Both the position numbers and the translations under genes were made by a program. Shown here piece by piece: positions 1 through 11,920 of a DNA stretch of 52,761 nucleotides. Positions within the stretch are counted from its first letter, which is position 1. The number at the start of each line of letters is the position of its first letter. The notes beneath the pieces are model-generated. The model was not told the origin of the DNA. It was given only the letters and a program-made list of their open reading frames with translations, and searched no databases. Origin of the DNA: Anthoceros angustus (Eukaryota > Streptophyta > Anthocerotopsida > Anthocerotales > Anthocerotaceae); the NCBI GenBank assembly GCA_010909165.1, contig VJWM01000338.1, forward strand, positions 1 through 52,761, read 5' to 3'.

Positions 1-640
1 AGTTGCTCCCTTGTGAATGGTTGGAAATTGCTTTGCTTTGGGTGTGTGGCAAATGCCCGAGAACTCTCGGCTTGAGGGTAGACTACGTGGAAAGACTCGG
101 AGGTTCTCGCCGTCGTGTCAAACTCAGCAACCGCCCAAGGAAGAACTTGCCGGTGGAGGCGACCTGCAGCCAGCTGAAGGGCTAGCCGAAAGAGTCTTGA
201 ATGAAGGGAGAATAGAGCAAGGATGAGGAGTGGAGAAGATGAGAAGAGGATTAAAGTGAGGTGTTAGTGGCGCCCGTGGTAGGCTCGTCCCGAGGCGACT
301 GCAGTGTTGTGCCCCGAGGAAGTTCTTAGAAGTAGGGACGAAATCGCGTGAACGGGGGTCCGGGCGCCCGTGGTAGGCCTGTCACGAGGTGACCCGCAAT
401 TGTTTTGTGTCGCTGTGGGTCGAGGTTGGCGATTTTCAAGCAAGTGCGGTGCAGAGGGAGAGGAGGGCGCCTTGCTTGTTGAGAAGGCCGAGAGTTGTGC
501 AGTGTAGCGATTGGTGACCACAAGGCCTCGAATTTTCACACAAGTCTCATGGGACTAAACCCAACGCACGGGATGGGATAAGTGTACGCTTATAGTGGGA
601 GGACCCTGGGAGTGCCCTGATTCTCCCTACCATGTATATC
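1..640. repeat. Non-coding left edge with internal and dispersed repeats
   Basis: No convincing gene is visible. A roughly 30-bp segment beginning GCCCGTGGTAGGC occurs twice (about 269-300 and 368-400). The stretch about 545-640 (TCTCATGGGAC, GGGATAAGTGT, then a GGAG/CCC-rich tail) resembles 14,920-15,025, so it is probably part of a dispersed element, possibly a LINE 5' region because a LINE coding remnant follows. Confidence 0.4.
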
Positions 641-819
641 CACTCCATTCTCAAGGTCACACCCTTATCTCCCTTCTAATTACCGATTTATCACCGTGAG
701 TCTATCTATGCTAAGATCTTTAGCTCTAGTTTGGAGATCTTGACTACTTCGTCCGAGGAGGCTAAGGTGCGTGCTCGAGGCTGTTTCACCTGGCCGGAAT
801 ACTTTGGATCATCTTTTAC

Positions 820-2345
820 CCTCCGGCTATTGTTGAAGGCTCGACATCCAAGAAGCACCGTTGTTTTGTTGACTTTAAGCGTGCTTTCAACTCATGCCTT
901 GGGATAAGTTGTTTGACGGACTTCAATCTCTTAAGATGCCTCCTCATTTGTGGCATGCTACCCTTCTCTACAAAAGGGTCTTTGCTCGAATCAAGACTCC
1001 GTGGTTTGTCTTCCCACCGATCCCTATCCAACTTGGCGTCATGAGGCGACCTTTGTCCCCAAATCTCTTTGGGTTGTATATTGATGAGCTTGAGGAATGG
1101 CTTCGATCCGGCGACCGTGCTCGGCTATCGAAAGTATTCCTATCCTCCTATATGGATGATATTGTTCTTTATCTCATGAGGGCCTGCAAAGCAACCGGAT
1201 GTTTTATCCCTTTTTGTAAAACCAAGGGTCTCTTTGTCAATCACAAGACCAAGATTATGTTCAACACTCGGGATTACAAGGGTGATTGCAAATTTTATTA
1301 TGATGGTCAGGAGGTGGAGATGGTTCGATCCTATACTTATCTGGGTATCACTATTTTCGGTCCTAAATTTAACTGGACCTCCTCTGCCTCCTCCCGCGCT
1401 ACCAAGGGGATGGGCTCTGTCTGTGCTTTGCGCCGTTCTTTATACAGGATGAATCTTCAGGATATCAATCTTCGGAAGCAGCTGTTCAACACTATGGTAA
1501 TTCCCTCCGCCTTGTATGGCGCTGAAATTTGGGGCCCGGATCTTTCCCCTTCTTCTTGGGCGAAGGTGGAAAGGGTTCAATCTTCCTTTCTCCGCGCTCA
1601 CATTGCTTGTAAGCGTTCAACTCCATTACCCATCCTCCTTTCTCAATTTGCAGCCTTTCCTCGAACTTGATGGCCTTTTTCGCCTCTCATCCTTTCTTTA
1701 CCGCCCACCTCCTTGATATTGCTAATCCCATTTTGGATCCCCTTACCTCCTCCTTGCCTTTAGGTCCTCCTCCGCCTCCGCTCAATCCGACCCACAAGCT
1801 TCTTTTGCGGCTTTCTCAAGCTGCCAACCGGCTTAGAAGATTCGAGTTTGAACCTTTTCGACTCCCTCGCTTCTCCCTCCTCCCAACTCCCCTTTCTCAC
1901 ATCCCCCAACCACTCCATTCGCGGGCCCTTAAATTAAGATACCTTCGCCTCACACGGTCCCCTCTTTCCTTTTCCCCTCTCACTTCTAGACTCCGCTTTT
2001 ACAAAGGCAGGCTCGAGTTAATCCTCCCTGTAAATTTCCTACCCTTGCTACCTCGGTTCCCCCTTTCCTTCAAACTCCGCACACTCATAGGTCAATTTCG
2101 TGTTAGCTCCCACCACCTCCTGGATTGACCGACCGTTGGCTCAAGCCTACCACCCCTCCCAAGGCGATAGGATGCAAGCTTTGCTCCTTGGATCCACGAA
2201 TCAATCACACTTCCTCTTTTATTGTCACGCCTATGCCGATATTCGGTCTCGTTACTCTCTTCTTTTGAATGTGCCGGCTTCTCATTCAGATTTTTCTCTT
2301 TCCACATTCCTAGGCTCTCTGGACTATGTCTCTCGAGCTTCTTGA
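820..2345 (+). mobile_element. LINE reverse transcriptase remnant
   Basis: This is a decayed ORF2-type reverse transcriptase of a non-LTR retrotransposon. The 258-aa open stretch at 894-1670 holds the RT order: a PHLW/LYKRVFARI segment, GV..PLSPNLFGLYIDELE, then YMDDIVLY in place of the usual YADD box, then TYLGI, and the LYGAEIWG segment typical of the thumb. An upstream VDFKRAF-like block (about 862-893) is in another frame. Further reading-frame changes follow, and around 2215-2345 a FYCHAYADIRSRY segment resembles the cysteine/histidine knuckle near the C terminus of such proteins. The frames are broken in at least three places, so it is dead. Family (LINE) is well supported; the exact clade is not. 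Confidence 0.8.
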
Positions 2346-2494
2346 TCTTGGCGGTCCTTGTTGGACTCCTTGTAGTCTTGCCTTCTTTTCGCTTCCCTCA
2401 GTCGCTTCTCTAGTTCAGACGTGCGTAAGTGTACTCGGTTTTTAAACCTCTTTTACGCTGTACTATCTCTGTCCCATGATGGTTCTCCCATCCT

Positions 2495-2532
2495 TAGTGA
2501 ACATAAATAAAGTTGTTGTTGTTGTTCTTGTT
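2495..2532 (+). mobile_element. LINE 3' tail, ATAAATAAAG plus (TTG)n
   Basis: ATAAATAAAG followed by repeated GTT triplets closes the preceding LINE remnant. The same junction (CATAAATAAAGTTGTTGTTG) recurs alone at 26,970-26,990, which supports it as the family's 3' end. Confidence 0.6.
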
Positions 2533-2640
2533 ATTGGTCTAGTGTTTGGGAAAATGTCTGGGAATGAGTAGATTGTGGGTTCAAATCTCTTAGGCTTTTT
2601 AGTAAACCAACTTTGTTGATTTTAAGAGCGCTGGCATGCC
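2533..2640 (+). mobile_element. tRNA-like SINE unit
   Basis: A pol III-like B box, GGGTTCAAATCTC (about 2577-2589), lies about 35 bp after a weak A box (TGGTCTAGTGTTTGGG). Two relatives occur at 25,055-25,150 (A box TTGCTCAAGTGGTTTGAG) and 26,990-27,090 (B box GAGTTCGAATCTT). All three end in a CAACTTTGTTGATTTTAAGGGCG-like segment. The shared ends and box spacing support one SINE family. No target duplication was identified. Confidence 0.5.
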
Positions 2641-3190
2641 CACGCCCATGCACGCATCTGCTATCAATCCGGATGATATGGTTTGATAGAAAGGCTAAGT
2701 GGGCATTGACTCACATGTCTTTATTTTGACCAGCATAATTAAGGATTTCTAGTTTTAAACCCAAAATCATGGGAAATATCTTTCAATCGTTGATCGTGAG
2801 TTTGAAATTATATATAACGATATATTAATGATGGCAAATTATAAAGGAATCAAAATGGTAAAGAGAGCTATGGCTCACTCAAGTTTCTTCCGTTTTATTA
2901 AGCTCATTGGAGGTCGACCATTATATTGTGGAGGTCACAGCCCTAGGCATGTGTTTCACTCTTGGACACCATCTTTGCGATCAACCGAGACTGTACATTG
3001 TGATTTGACATGTGAAAGATCTCATATTTTTGTTCATTCAATTTGAAACATACATTCAAATGGTTGAGGGAATGGGTTACTTGTTTGATGAAGGCAACGA
3101 TTCAAACCCGTGAAAGCCAAATCCGGGCAGGCAAAAACGTCCTCGTAAACCAAAACGGCAAAGGAATGATGCATAGAACACGATATCTTG
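2640..3190 (+). repeat. Dispersed repeat R1, copy 1
   Basis: From about 2650 this carries a CTATCAA...TTTGATAG hairpin motif, and from about 2730 to 3190 it aligns closely in the same orientation with 47,225-47,690 (shared TTTTAAACCCAAAATCATG, CAAATTATAAAGGAATCAAAATGG, and a GGCAAAGGAATGATGCATAG end). Part reads as a short open frame (2828-3046). In the second copy this block leads into methyltransferase-like sequence, so R1 may hold upstream exons of that gene or a common element end. Confidence 0.7.
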
Positions 3191-5060
3191 TGAAGGGGGT
3201 GAATATTCACGAAGGGGGTTTTCCGAAAAATATCTCCGGAAGGGGGTTTGACATGGGTCCATGAACTCGTGGTTTTAGAGGTATGAATGAATATAAGGCA
3301 GAAAAGAAGGGTGGACATTCCTGTGAACCATTGATATGAGGTCCATTTCATGCCAGCGAAGGGTTATGGTGCAAGAGATAACCCTATTTGGGGTGCATTT
3401 AAGACCCATGTCAAGGACCATTGCTACCGGCCACTCCTGCTCTTCCTCGCACAACAACCTTAAACATTTGTAAAAACCACGATGATCAGAATTGGATAAG
3501 AGGCGAACCCGCTGATGGCTGTGAGCAAAGATAAATTGAGAGCAGTGGCCGCCGCCGCTCCGCATTGCTCGATCTATTGGGAAAGGCGGTGGTTACTAAG
3601 GTGCCCATAGCCCAATGTGTGTACACAAAGGCTCGGGTGTGGGGTGAGTGGTGTCTTCCGCACACCCTAAATTGTGCTCGAATATAATCACATCGCTCGC
3701 CCAAAGACTGCAATCGATAAACGGGAAAACATGGGCGGCGACTGGTTCCCGCCGACATATCGCACACATAAACATGCCCGGCGGGCTGAACATGTGTTGC
3801 CTGCCAATAGGCCGCAATGTTTAGGCAATCACGCCATACTTCCTCCATGTCCTTCCGCTTGTAAAAGAAAATGGCTTGCACATCGAAAGTTATAAAGCAT
3901 GTGAAGTCTACATAGGGATACAGAGAACAGGCACAACCAATATCCTATCATGGGCCTACACTCTTTTAAGACATATGTGCTGCGCTCCGAAATGTGCACT
4001 CCAAACTTCAGGATTTGAGGTACACGCATAGCCTCCCCAATCGCCCCTGGAAGATGACCTAACATTCATATGGTTTTCTACTCTTCGCCAGACGCCACGC
4101 CATCATCTTCGCTGGGTCCGGCATCATGACCATCATCTTCACTGTCCTCAGTGGTACTTTGACTCGCTGGTTGAATGAAGCCTCACAGTTCAATTAAGTT
4201 CTCTTTGATTGCCTTCTTATCTACAGCGTACAAGTGTCTCCTCGTAGTCAAGCTGAACCCATAATAGAGGATGACCATTTGGTGAACAAAAACCTTTTGG
4301 ATATTTTTTTTGATGGATGGTTCGCTCCCCTTTTCCACTGCATTACTCCGCTCTGGCATCCTCGATTAAATATTCTTCTCATTATCTTCCCTTGCGCATC
4401 TGTGTTCGATTACGTACCAATGAACAAGGAAGTGAGTGGCGGATGTAATCAAGCATGACCTTCCCAATCAAAAGGGTCATTATGCTTATGCATGTCCTGG
4501 GGCGCAACAAACATCCTTGTCTTTATTTCCGCGATATCACCATTCCACCGTGCCATTTCCTGTTGTTGCCTCCCCAGGGTTTGGTATGCTCCCAAATACA
4601 TATCTCGTTGTGGAGGTCCCTTATGCCTCCTCCGACTACCACATACGGAACATGGAGGTTGAAATTTCCATCCATCAACATAAGGCCTAAGTTCAAAGAC
4701 CATCCTTAAGATGGGCAGCGGCTGCCGATTAGTGATAATGGCTGCGTTCCTTTTTATCCCTTAATAGCGGTCGGGAGCGCTGTTATTATAGGAAGGCACA
4801 AATTTGAAACTCCAAACCCCTTCCGCTTTCCCATTGTGGTGAGGTCGAATCGCTTGCTCGATAGCAATCACAAACTCATGTTCGCTTTCTCCTCACGGTT
4901 ATTTTAAATGTGTTGGAACGATAAATTGTTCAATCTCTTTCTGGCCGCCCCATAAGTGAGTCCTCTCGGCCTTGTCTAATAGGCCACACATATGTAATCG
5001 CCACTTGATCAATATCTTTACTTCGGTGAAGGTGTCGATGCATCAAGATCTCACGACGCG
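3190..5060 (-). pseudogene. DUF7869-type transposase-like gene, 3' half, copy A
   Basis: This is a decayed minus-strand relic with no long open frame. It is recognised by similarity to the other copies. The exon around 4449-4640 carries DMYLGAYQTL.RQQQEM and RWNGDIAEIK, matching the plus-strand copy near 45,290-45,370. The acidic segment at 4080-4160 (SQS, EDSEDD type) and the following blocks match 23,060-23,220 and 25,820-25,960. A WVLNAP block near 3390-3420 matches one near 22,330. Stops and frame changes are dense. The family label comes from copies B and G, which hold the core domain. Confidence 0.55.
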
Positions 5061-5584
5061 GGGGTGTGAGCTTCTTTATGTTTCAAGCTTTTGGAGAAGC
5101 AAGAAAATATCTGGTCGATAATGAAATAGTGTTGATTCATTAGGGTTTAGTAATATCTATTTATATGTAGTGTGTATTTAGATTTATTTTTAGTTGCTCA
5201 CCCTTTTCACTAGGGTTATGTCCTTTCCCTAAGGTCACGTCTTTTCGTTAATTAAGTTAAGTCTAGCAACAGCGTATCTCAGCATAGGGGTTATTCTCCA
5301 TTAAAGGGGTTTGGGTCCCTAAAGACCAAAAAATGACCCCCGAAAACGGGCCAAAATGCATCATCTTTAGCAAAACCACTCTTTAGACATGTCTTGAAAG
5401 ACATTGACCATGTTATTTTCTCGTGAATACTTACGCTAAGGTTGAAGCGAAGAAGGTTCGATTTCACCTTCACAAGGAAGGGATTTCAAGGATTTTTAAT
5501 AGGTGCTAGGAATCCTAAACACCTCTTTCGATAGTACTTCCTAGCGGGGTGAGCAGTGGGCAAACCAAACAAAATTAGTCCAGC
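5061..5584. other. No gene recognised
   Basis: AT-rich DNA with no supported coding region. The 60-aa minus-strand frame near 5291-5473 has no recognisable features. Confidence 0.4.
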
Positions 5585-5589
5585 CAAAG

Positions 5590-5925
5590 CTACGGACGTC
5601 CGCAACCAACATAAAAGTAGCAATTCGAAGCGAAAAGAAACAGCTGGCGACGTCCGGCAATTGTGAAGAACATTAACCGATAGCGATCATGGCCATCTCG
5701 AGAGGACCAAACTACGACTCTAAGTAAGTCGGTGCACTTTGTGAGTACACAACCCCGGATCTCCATTGTTAGAGTGAAAACATAGAAGGAATTGGAACAA
5801 TGCGCGGACGTTCGGCACATTGGCTGCCACTAAAGCTGCGCCGGACGTCCGCGCATTTTAGACCCCAATCTTGTGGGCGTCGGCGAGATGGAAATGGTGG
5901 AGTGGATGCGGACGTCCGTATCTAT
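5590..5925. repeat. Cluster of GGACGTCCG palindromes
   Basis: Five occurrences or near-occurrences of the palindrome GGACGTCCG fall in about 330 bp (near 5594, 5649, 5803, 5840 and 5908), usually with GCGC beside them. No coding frame explains them. They may be internal repeats of a small non-autonomous element. Confidence 0.5.
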
Positions 5926-6044
5926 ATATTGTATTGTCTTTGTAAAATCGCTCGGGATAGGTGCAGATAGACTCAATGGCATAAGAACTCAAGGTTAAGC
6001 ACCGGTCGGATCAAAGGATGGGGTGCTTGACTTGTCTTTGGAAC

Positions 6045-6160
6045 TTGGATCATTAGCTAGGATGGCTTGCTTGTTTTGGTGCTTTGAACTTTTGACTCTC
6101 GATTAGCTAGGATGGCTTGCTTGTTTTGGCGCTTTGAAAACTTTGTAACAACTCCTTAAG
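6045..6160 (+). repeat. Short tandem duplication
   Basis: A roughly 50-bp segment beginning TTAGCTAGGATGGCTTGCTTG occurs at about 6052 and again at about 6103, with a weaker third relative (ACTAGGATGGAGTG) near 6180. No gene is associated. Confidence 0.6.
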
Positions 6161-7460
6161 CAACCTAGGCGTATCAATACTAGGATGGAGTGTTGATTTT
6201 AGTGGTTTGAAAAATTTGTAAATCATCCGGTATCTAGGCGTAAAGTCATGAATATTATTTTTGAAAATCATTTGTTGGTTGATGTTATATTCCCACATTC
6301 GCTTTGTATACAACATGTAAAACCTTTTGGCCTTACTCTATGTGCCCCTTCGATGACTTGCTGGATCTCTTTGATTGGTCGCCAAATGTCTCATTCGAGT
6401 TTGATGCACGATAGATGCATAGGCCTTGGTTTCTAGATGAGCTACATTTTCCAAAATTCGACATGTATGATGGTGGTTTCTAATGGCCAAGACGACAATG
6501 TTTCACAATGTTTTAGAAGCAAGAAAATAAATAGAATAGATGATTTTTCCTTGAGTAATGAAAGCACAGCCGGATGCGATCGAACACAAGCATAAGAGAG
6601 CATCTGCACAGCACTGCGAGCCCTAGTGAGAGCCTGAGTATCTGAAGAAAGAGGCTGGTCGCCCAGTGGGGTTTTGACCAAATGGTGAGTATTTGAGGCT
6701 AAGGAGGACTGTCTATACCCAGCGCCCACACTGGCGCTAGGTGTTCAGACGAACTATAGCCAAGCTTCCGGAGATTTTGAATTTAAGATCGACTTGCTCC
6801 ATGTGCCACCCATGGATAGATTAAGGTTGAAAGCGATGCGGACTTGACAAGAAGAAATGTAAGCTCGAAGAGTTTGATCAAGAGCGGTTGAGGAGGCCTC
6901 ACCATCCTTTACCTTGTCCAATTCTGTGAGGCCCAATCTCTGGATCTAAGTGCGGCTTATCTCCACGGAGGGGCCAGTCGGGAGGTATGCTGCCGTGCAG
7001 GATTGCTCAATCACGGGTTTGAAAAGAGAATTGATGTGAGTGTTTGCGGTGGCAAGTGTGCACAAGCAACTTGAGCAAAGTGCTTGCCTACACAAGTATT
7101 GCGCAACCCTCTCCAAACCCGGTGTATTGCACCTCTTTGGAGTATAAGTCGGGGCGTTGGTGCACTCCGGCTCTTTGGAGCATAAGTCGCATGATCATCC
7201 GGCCACTTGGTACAAAGTGTGTCCGTCATTTGTCGGACGGTGGGCACATTAGGTCTTCCTTGGGCTCGGATGCATGGGCATGGGTTCGCAAATCAGCAGT
7301 GAAATGAGACATGTGCATTTCGGATGGTTAGGGCCAAATGGGGTTCGAGGAGACAAACCCTATCTTGGCTCTTGTGTTTTGATTATTATGATGGATTCTT
7401 TCTTAAGAACAATACAATGTAATTACTCAATACGTAATTGATCTGCACCTATTACATATT
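6161..7460. other. No gene recognised
   Basis: Only short unsupported frames are present. A small duplication (TTTGGAGTATAAGTCG / TTTGGAGCATAAGTCG) lies near 7136-7190. Confidence 0.4.
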
Positions 7461-7463
7461 TTG

Positions 7464-9060
7464 TTAGTCGATTTGATCATGCGTATGCCCGACCAAAAGG
7501 AATCCCACCTTCACTTTTTCAAAAGTACCCATATCAACAAGCATGTTCAGATATGCAATAAGCAGCTGGTTCTTGTTCTCCCTGTTGTCTAGCTGCAAAT
7601 ACAAAACTCTTGGCAGCACTCCTTCATAATTATGTATAACGTCCTGAATGATGCTGATCGTTAGATTCGCGTCGTTCCGTAAATTCGCATAATGTAAATA
7701 GGCCCTCGCTTTGTGTGTGTAGTTGTGAATCATACACCCAACCACGTGGACTGAAATACGACACTCCTCTACGAGGTTTTTCGGCCACCGGAGAAGATGA
7801 GGAATCTCTGTCTTTTTCTGGTCCATTCCATCTATGGACAACAGCATATACTTATGTGGCTCCATACCTCACTCTGTGTTTGGACATTTTCTCCCGCTCC
7901 CAGTGGAAGCACTGCAGTGTGCTTCCAAAACTGAAATTTCTGCACAAACAAATGACAAATGTCCTAGTCGTAAATATAAGAGACTCCTCAATAAGCGGCA
8001 TCCGTGGGTCCCTCCAAATCCACAGACAGTGCCGACCTTTACAGGGAAACTTCCTCACATGCAAATAATGCTTATTTGCGCATTATTTGCAGATGACGTT
8101 CATCCCAAATCCGGATACAGGGCAGCTAGTGGGGTGGGGGGCGCCGGCCGGCGCCCATCCTCACTCTCTGCCTCTGTCTCCGAATTTGGGATAGGGCTGT
8201 TGGAACATAATCACATAGACCTCTGACGAGGCCGCCATCCCCACTCTCTGCCGCGCAGTTGGGGGGTTAGGCAAGCGGCTTCCACAGTGAAAGCACACTA
8301 GCAGGAGGCAGCCAGCCGGCCCGATGTTGAAGTGCTGCTTTTTGTTTCAAAACCAAACACATGGAAAGTTCTGGAACATGCACGTACATGCATCTAATAT
8401 GACAAAAGGCGACATCAGAGGAGAACATCCGGTCCATGAGGGTAGTGAAGAAAATCCGCAAGCAGATGATCAACCCCATGGAGGACACATTGGTGCAAAT
8501 TGCCTTGATCTTCCTTGTGCATTGTGTTCCTGATAGTGCTCTTCAGACCTGCACAATGCGAGCATGTTGAAAACTTGTTGGACTTCGGGATTTTTACTCT
8601 AGGGAAGTTGCTTCTCCACAGTTTCAAGAACCATGGACACTTCACATAGCGAATGTTAGAGTTTTCGCACTGACGCTTGTACAAGGTCCATATTTCCAAC
8701 TTTGAATACGTGTCGGGTAGATTAAAAACATCCAAGTTTGCCAGCCGCTCTGCCATAAATGTAAAAGCGTTGTCCATCCACGAAATGGCATCCATCGACA
8801 CGCCGATCAGTGCCTTCGGTTTGGTTCAAATCCATCCCAAGGTGATTCCCAAATGACTCTGCTCTTTAGCTCCTCATACCTCCTGTGGCCAAGACAATAC
8901 ACTCTTCTAAAGGCCTTCAAGCGGCGGTATAGGAGTTGCCCCATGACATGTGTCACCACTTTCTTCCTATCACCTCGGGATCAATCGATTGAACGAAGCG
9001 CAATGTCTCTTCTGCGCCTCCCCATGAAGAAAGTACGTTGCTCTAAAATCGCTCTTTACC
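7464..9060 (-). pseudogene. DUF7869-type transposase-like gene, core, copy B
   Basis: Exons on the minus strand, in coding order. About 8940-8870 reads RRVYCLGHRRYEELK. 8801-8530 holds AISWMDNAF, FPRVKIPKSNKFS and a CSHCAG zinc-binding-like pair. 7865-7464 holds SIDGMD, VGCMIHN.T, a YLQLDN..ENKN box and GHTHDQID. The spaced Asp and His/Asp boxes (IDGMD, QLDN, GHTHDxxD) fit the RNase H-like DUF7869 family, which is widespread in non-seed plants and thought to be transposon-derived (family knowledge, not searched). The frame stops right after GHTHDQID, so the 3' half is missing. A GC-rich block at 8128-8262 sits in the intervening intron, as in copy G. Confidence 0.7.
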
Positions 9061-10260
9061 CAACCTCAGCAAACACATTTTTATGCAACACGGCTTCAAA
9101 TCCATGGTCATTGTATCCCCTTAAGCTTTTTATGCAACGACCTCGACAGCGTCTTCGTGATACAACAATTGACCTTGTTAGAGCCTTTAGAGACTCACTC
9201 AAAGGCTTCGGATGGAAGGAACGGGCATGCATCAGTGGCTGAACACGCCTCGAATCTTCGTTGTCGCCAATGGGACCTTCCTCAACCCGGTGAGCGGGCC
9301 GCGACCAAGATCCGCGAGAAACAAACCGCGGCGTACAGCCGATGTGTCTGCGGGAGAAACGCCCGACATTGGGAAAGAGCGTCGGTTGGATGGGCTTCCC
9401 TCCAACGCAGCGTACCGATGCAAATTCCTAGGTGTTGGAGGAACACCCCGCGGGACAGTTGGCGACGCCAACTGTCGACATCTTCGTCGCGTATCTGCAA
9501 CAGCAATATAGAAAGAATGAATAAGTATCCCACCACATGCAGTTTCAGCACAAGCGTCTACAGTTCCAATATGAAAAAAATCAACTTCAACCTTCATCAT
9601 CAAGACGTCTTTCGGGAATGGCAAAGCGCACTTGACGGGGATGCACAGGTTCAGGTGATGTGGTGGCCTGTACAACAAGTCTCCTCACTTCTCTGACTGT
9701 ACGCGAAGCACGCGGACATTGTGAAGACAAATCTTCTTCCCACTGTTCATCCTAAAACCGGATCCACTTACTGAACTCATAATCCGAAAACAAAATTGAG
9801 GATGAAAACCAAGTAAGCCTTCCAAAAGGGGCGAACTCCAACCTCTTCGCTAGCTGGGGTGTGGATGAGACGCAACATGCTGTGAAAACAACTTGCAGAA
9901 GAACGTCGATTGAGACCACACTCGCCGCGGAAATAAAAGACCGTGGAAGGCCAACAGGCCTTTTGGAAGAGACCTCCAGTGACGAGGAGAATGGTGAAGC
10001 AAGATGAGTGCAAATGGCCACTGTCTCTATTGATAGGCGTAGCGCATAGATGAGGATATTATTTTTTCCCCTGTATGGACGACAACATGATGGAGTTCCT
10101 GATACAGATATCCAACGGCATATCGCGCCGTCCTGCATTTTTATGGTCGACAATGAATGTGCCTCGGCCAGCCGTCACGAAAGTCAACATGATTATGGTT
10201 CAGCAGTAGTTTATATCTGGGTATATGGAAATATGCTGGCATATGTTAATTCAGGCATGT
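9061..10260. other. No gene recognised
   Basis: The 179-aa plus-strand frame at 9157-9696 and the opposing frames show no domain, no compositional support and no homolog I recognise. The region is treated as non-coding debris. Confidence 0.35.
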
Positions 10261-10268
10261 TTTTGGGC

Positions 10269-10276
10269 TATAAATA
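10269..10276 (+). promoter_or_regulatory. Possible TATA box
   Basis: TATAAATA in the context GGGCTATAAATACC, followed 20 bp later by AAACCCTAA, a telo-box-like motif common in plant promoters. No convincing coding region follows (an 88-codon frame with a non-ATG start lies at 10,396-10,662), so any transcript is unidentified. Confidence 0.3.
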
Positions 10277-10894
10277 CCTGTTGGCGAGGAAACCCTAATT
10301 ACTCTTTGTTTTCTCTTGCCACTTTCCATCACGGTGGAGCATTCTGGCGAGTACTTCCTGTGGAGGGAAGTAACGAGGGAGTGTGCTGACTGCGGGTGTT
10401 GTTGGCCGAATTCGAGGAGGTCTCCGAGCAGAATTCCACGCATCCTCCCTTCGCGGCCGCGCGAGCTTGTGATTTGAGCCATCACGGGCAGGCGCTGAGG
10501 GTGGGGGAGACAGGTGCCGGGCATTCCTCAAGTGCATCAATCGGCAGGGTCCGTGGGGGAGGTTCATTCGACTTTCATGTGAACCAATTGTCTGCTTCCT
10601 TCCAATTTCGTGATGTGCTGACAGGCTGCAGGGTTCATTCCTTGAAGATACGTACAACGTGAAGGTTTTTTAGTGCCCTGAAGCTGACACTGCTGCGTGA
10701 CGCAATGAAGTACATTGTCTAGAGGGTAATGTCTCGGACCTTGTGTGATGCTTCATGAATGTAGAAACATTTGTATTGTGGCACAAGCAAATGTACAAGG
10801 ATTGATGATGTGTGCATACACATCTTCCTTCTCAAGCTCACTACTTGTATGTTACCCTGTATATATGTACAGTTAAGACTGAGGTTGCTTCACA

Positions 10895-11920
10895 TCAAAG
10901 CACACGGTTGAAGAGAAGCTGGTTAAGGTGGTGCTGCATCTTAGCGGAGGGGGAGGTCCAGCCGTCGTTGTCTGCGTAGAGGTAATATGCGACTGGCATT
11001 GTGCAAAGACGTGTTTGCAGGTGGGGCAGCCGATGGAGTGAAGACATGCTGCACCAGCTGTTTCATGTTGAATCCACTACAGCTCGGATGTCGTGGGCCG
11101 CTTCCTCCTTGCTCTTCTCCGGGTACTCTTTCATATGAACAACCATACTGTTGATTTCCGATATCCCACTCTGTGACGGTTGCCGACAAAGGCGCAGCAA
11201 ATTCAGGATTGAACGGGTCATGTATGAGGCTGTGATTAACGGAGTCTGCAACCTTCAGTTGACGCATGCGCAATATTATCGTACCTGGTAAGATCTGACG
11301 TCGTTCAAGAGGCGCACCACAGTCCCAGCCTTGATGTTCAGGTCGTGGTACTCCGAGTTGATGGCCTCCTCGCTCAGTTCCACGCCGGGTATCAAGAAGC
11401 CAGGTCCCAGACTACAGAGCTCCGCCGATGCAGATTGCGCCGACTGGGATGAATTGGTCCCAGGTGGGAATAATGCCATCCCGCTTCCACTTGGCTCGGA
11501 TCGTCACGCATTCACGTAGCGTTGCAACTGCGCGTGGGATGTGAGATAAGCCAACGCAGAAGCGAAGTATCAGGCTGTTAGGAATGTGAAAGATCTCTAA
11601 TTCACTCACCGATGCGACCACATGCCTGCTCATCGCGGCCCTGCTCCTTGGATGCTTTGTCGGCTATCTCAACGATGGTGTCGTAGATGCCCATGAAAAC
11701 GATGCGCTGCCTGAGGTTGGTGTGGTCGATCATGGACGGGTCCCAGCTGCAGACATGTGGGATGCACGCAAGGGGTGAGGAAACCAAGCCGGTCCGGTCA
11801 TTGAGTATGGTTGTGGATCCGGATGATGGGCTATAACGGTACCTTTGGTGGCAGCCTGGAACCGGTCGAGCTCGTCCTGGGGAACTCCCGGACAGGTGGT
11901 GTAATCGTCGAGTAACAAAA
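10895..11920 (-). pseudogene. Diterpene synthase class I (alpha-domain) C-terminal half, broken
   Basis: Read leftwards, this carries the hallmarks of the alpha domain of a plant diterpene synthase, which ionises a prenyl diphosphate in plastids. They are: LLLDDYTTCPG (11,895-11,918, the DDxxD position), WDPSMIDH, a RIVFMGIYDTI..IADKAS block ending QGRD, KWKRDGIIPTWDQF, SLGPGFLIPGVELSEEA, LLNDVRSYQ (11,285-11,311, the NSE position), INSMVVHMKEYPEKSKEEA, and a YYLYADNDGWTSP tail with a stop at 10,895-10,897. Plausible GT-AG introns separate several blocks (for example 11,171-11,284). DDYTT lacks the third Asp. Across the spliced join the NSE Glu is a Gly. At least three frame changes occur. 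Sequence similarity ends abruptly at about 11,920, where AT-rich repeat DNA begins. It is probably the 3' part of the gene at 15,215-16,586. Confidence 0.8.

Noticed and set aside
9157-9696. 179-codon plus-strand frame
   Set aside because: No domain, no start context, and both strands are similarly open; treated as chance.
10396-10662. 88-codon plus-strand frame downstream of a TATA-like motif
   Set aside because: Begins with TTG, shows no recognisable protein feature and overlaps equally open frames on the other strand.
11247-11284. A 38-bp intron directly after NDVRSYQ in the class I half
   Set aside because: Too short for a plant intron; the GT-AG pair 11,284 to 11,171 instead joins to the INSMVVHMKE block.
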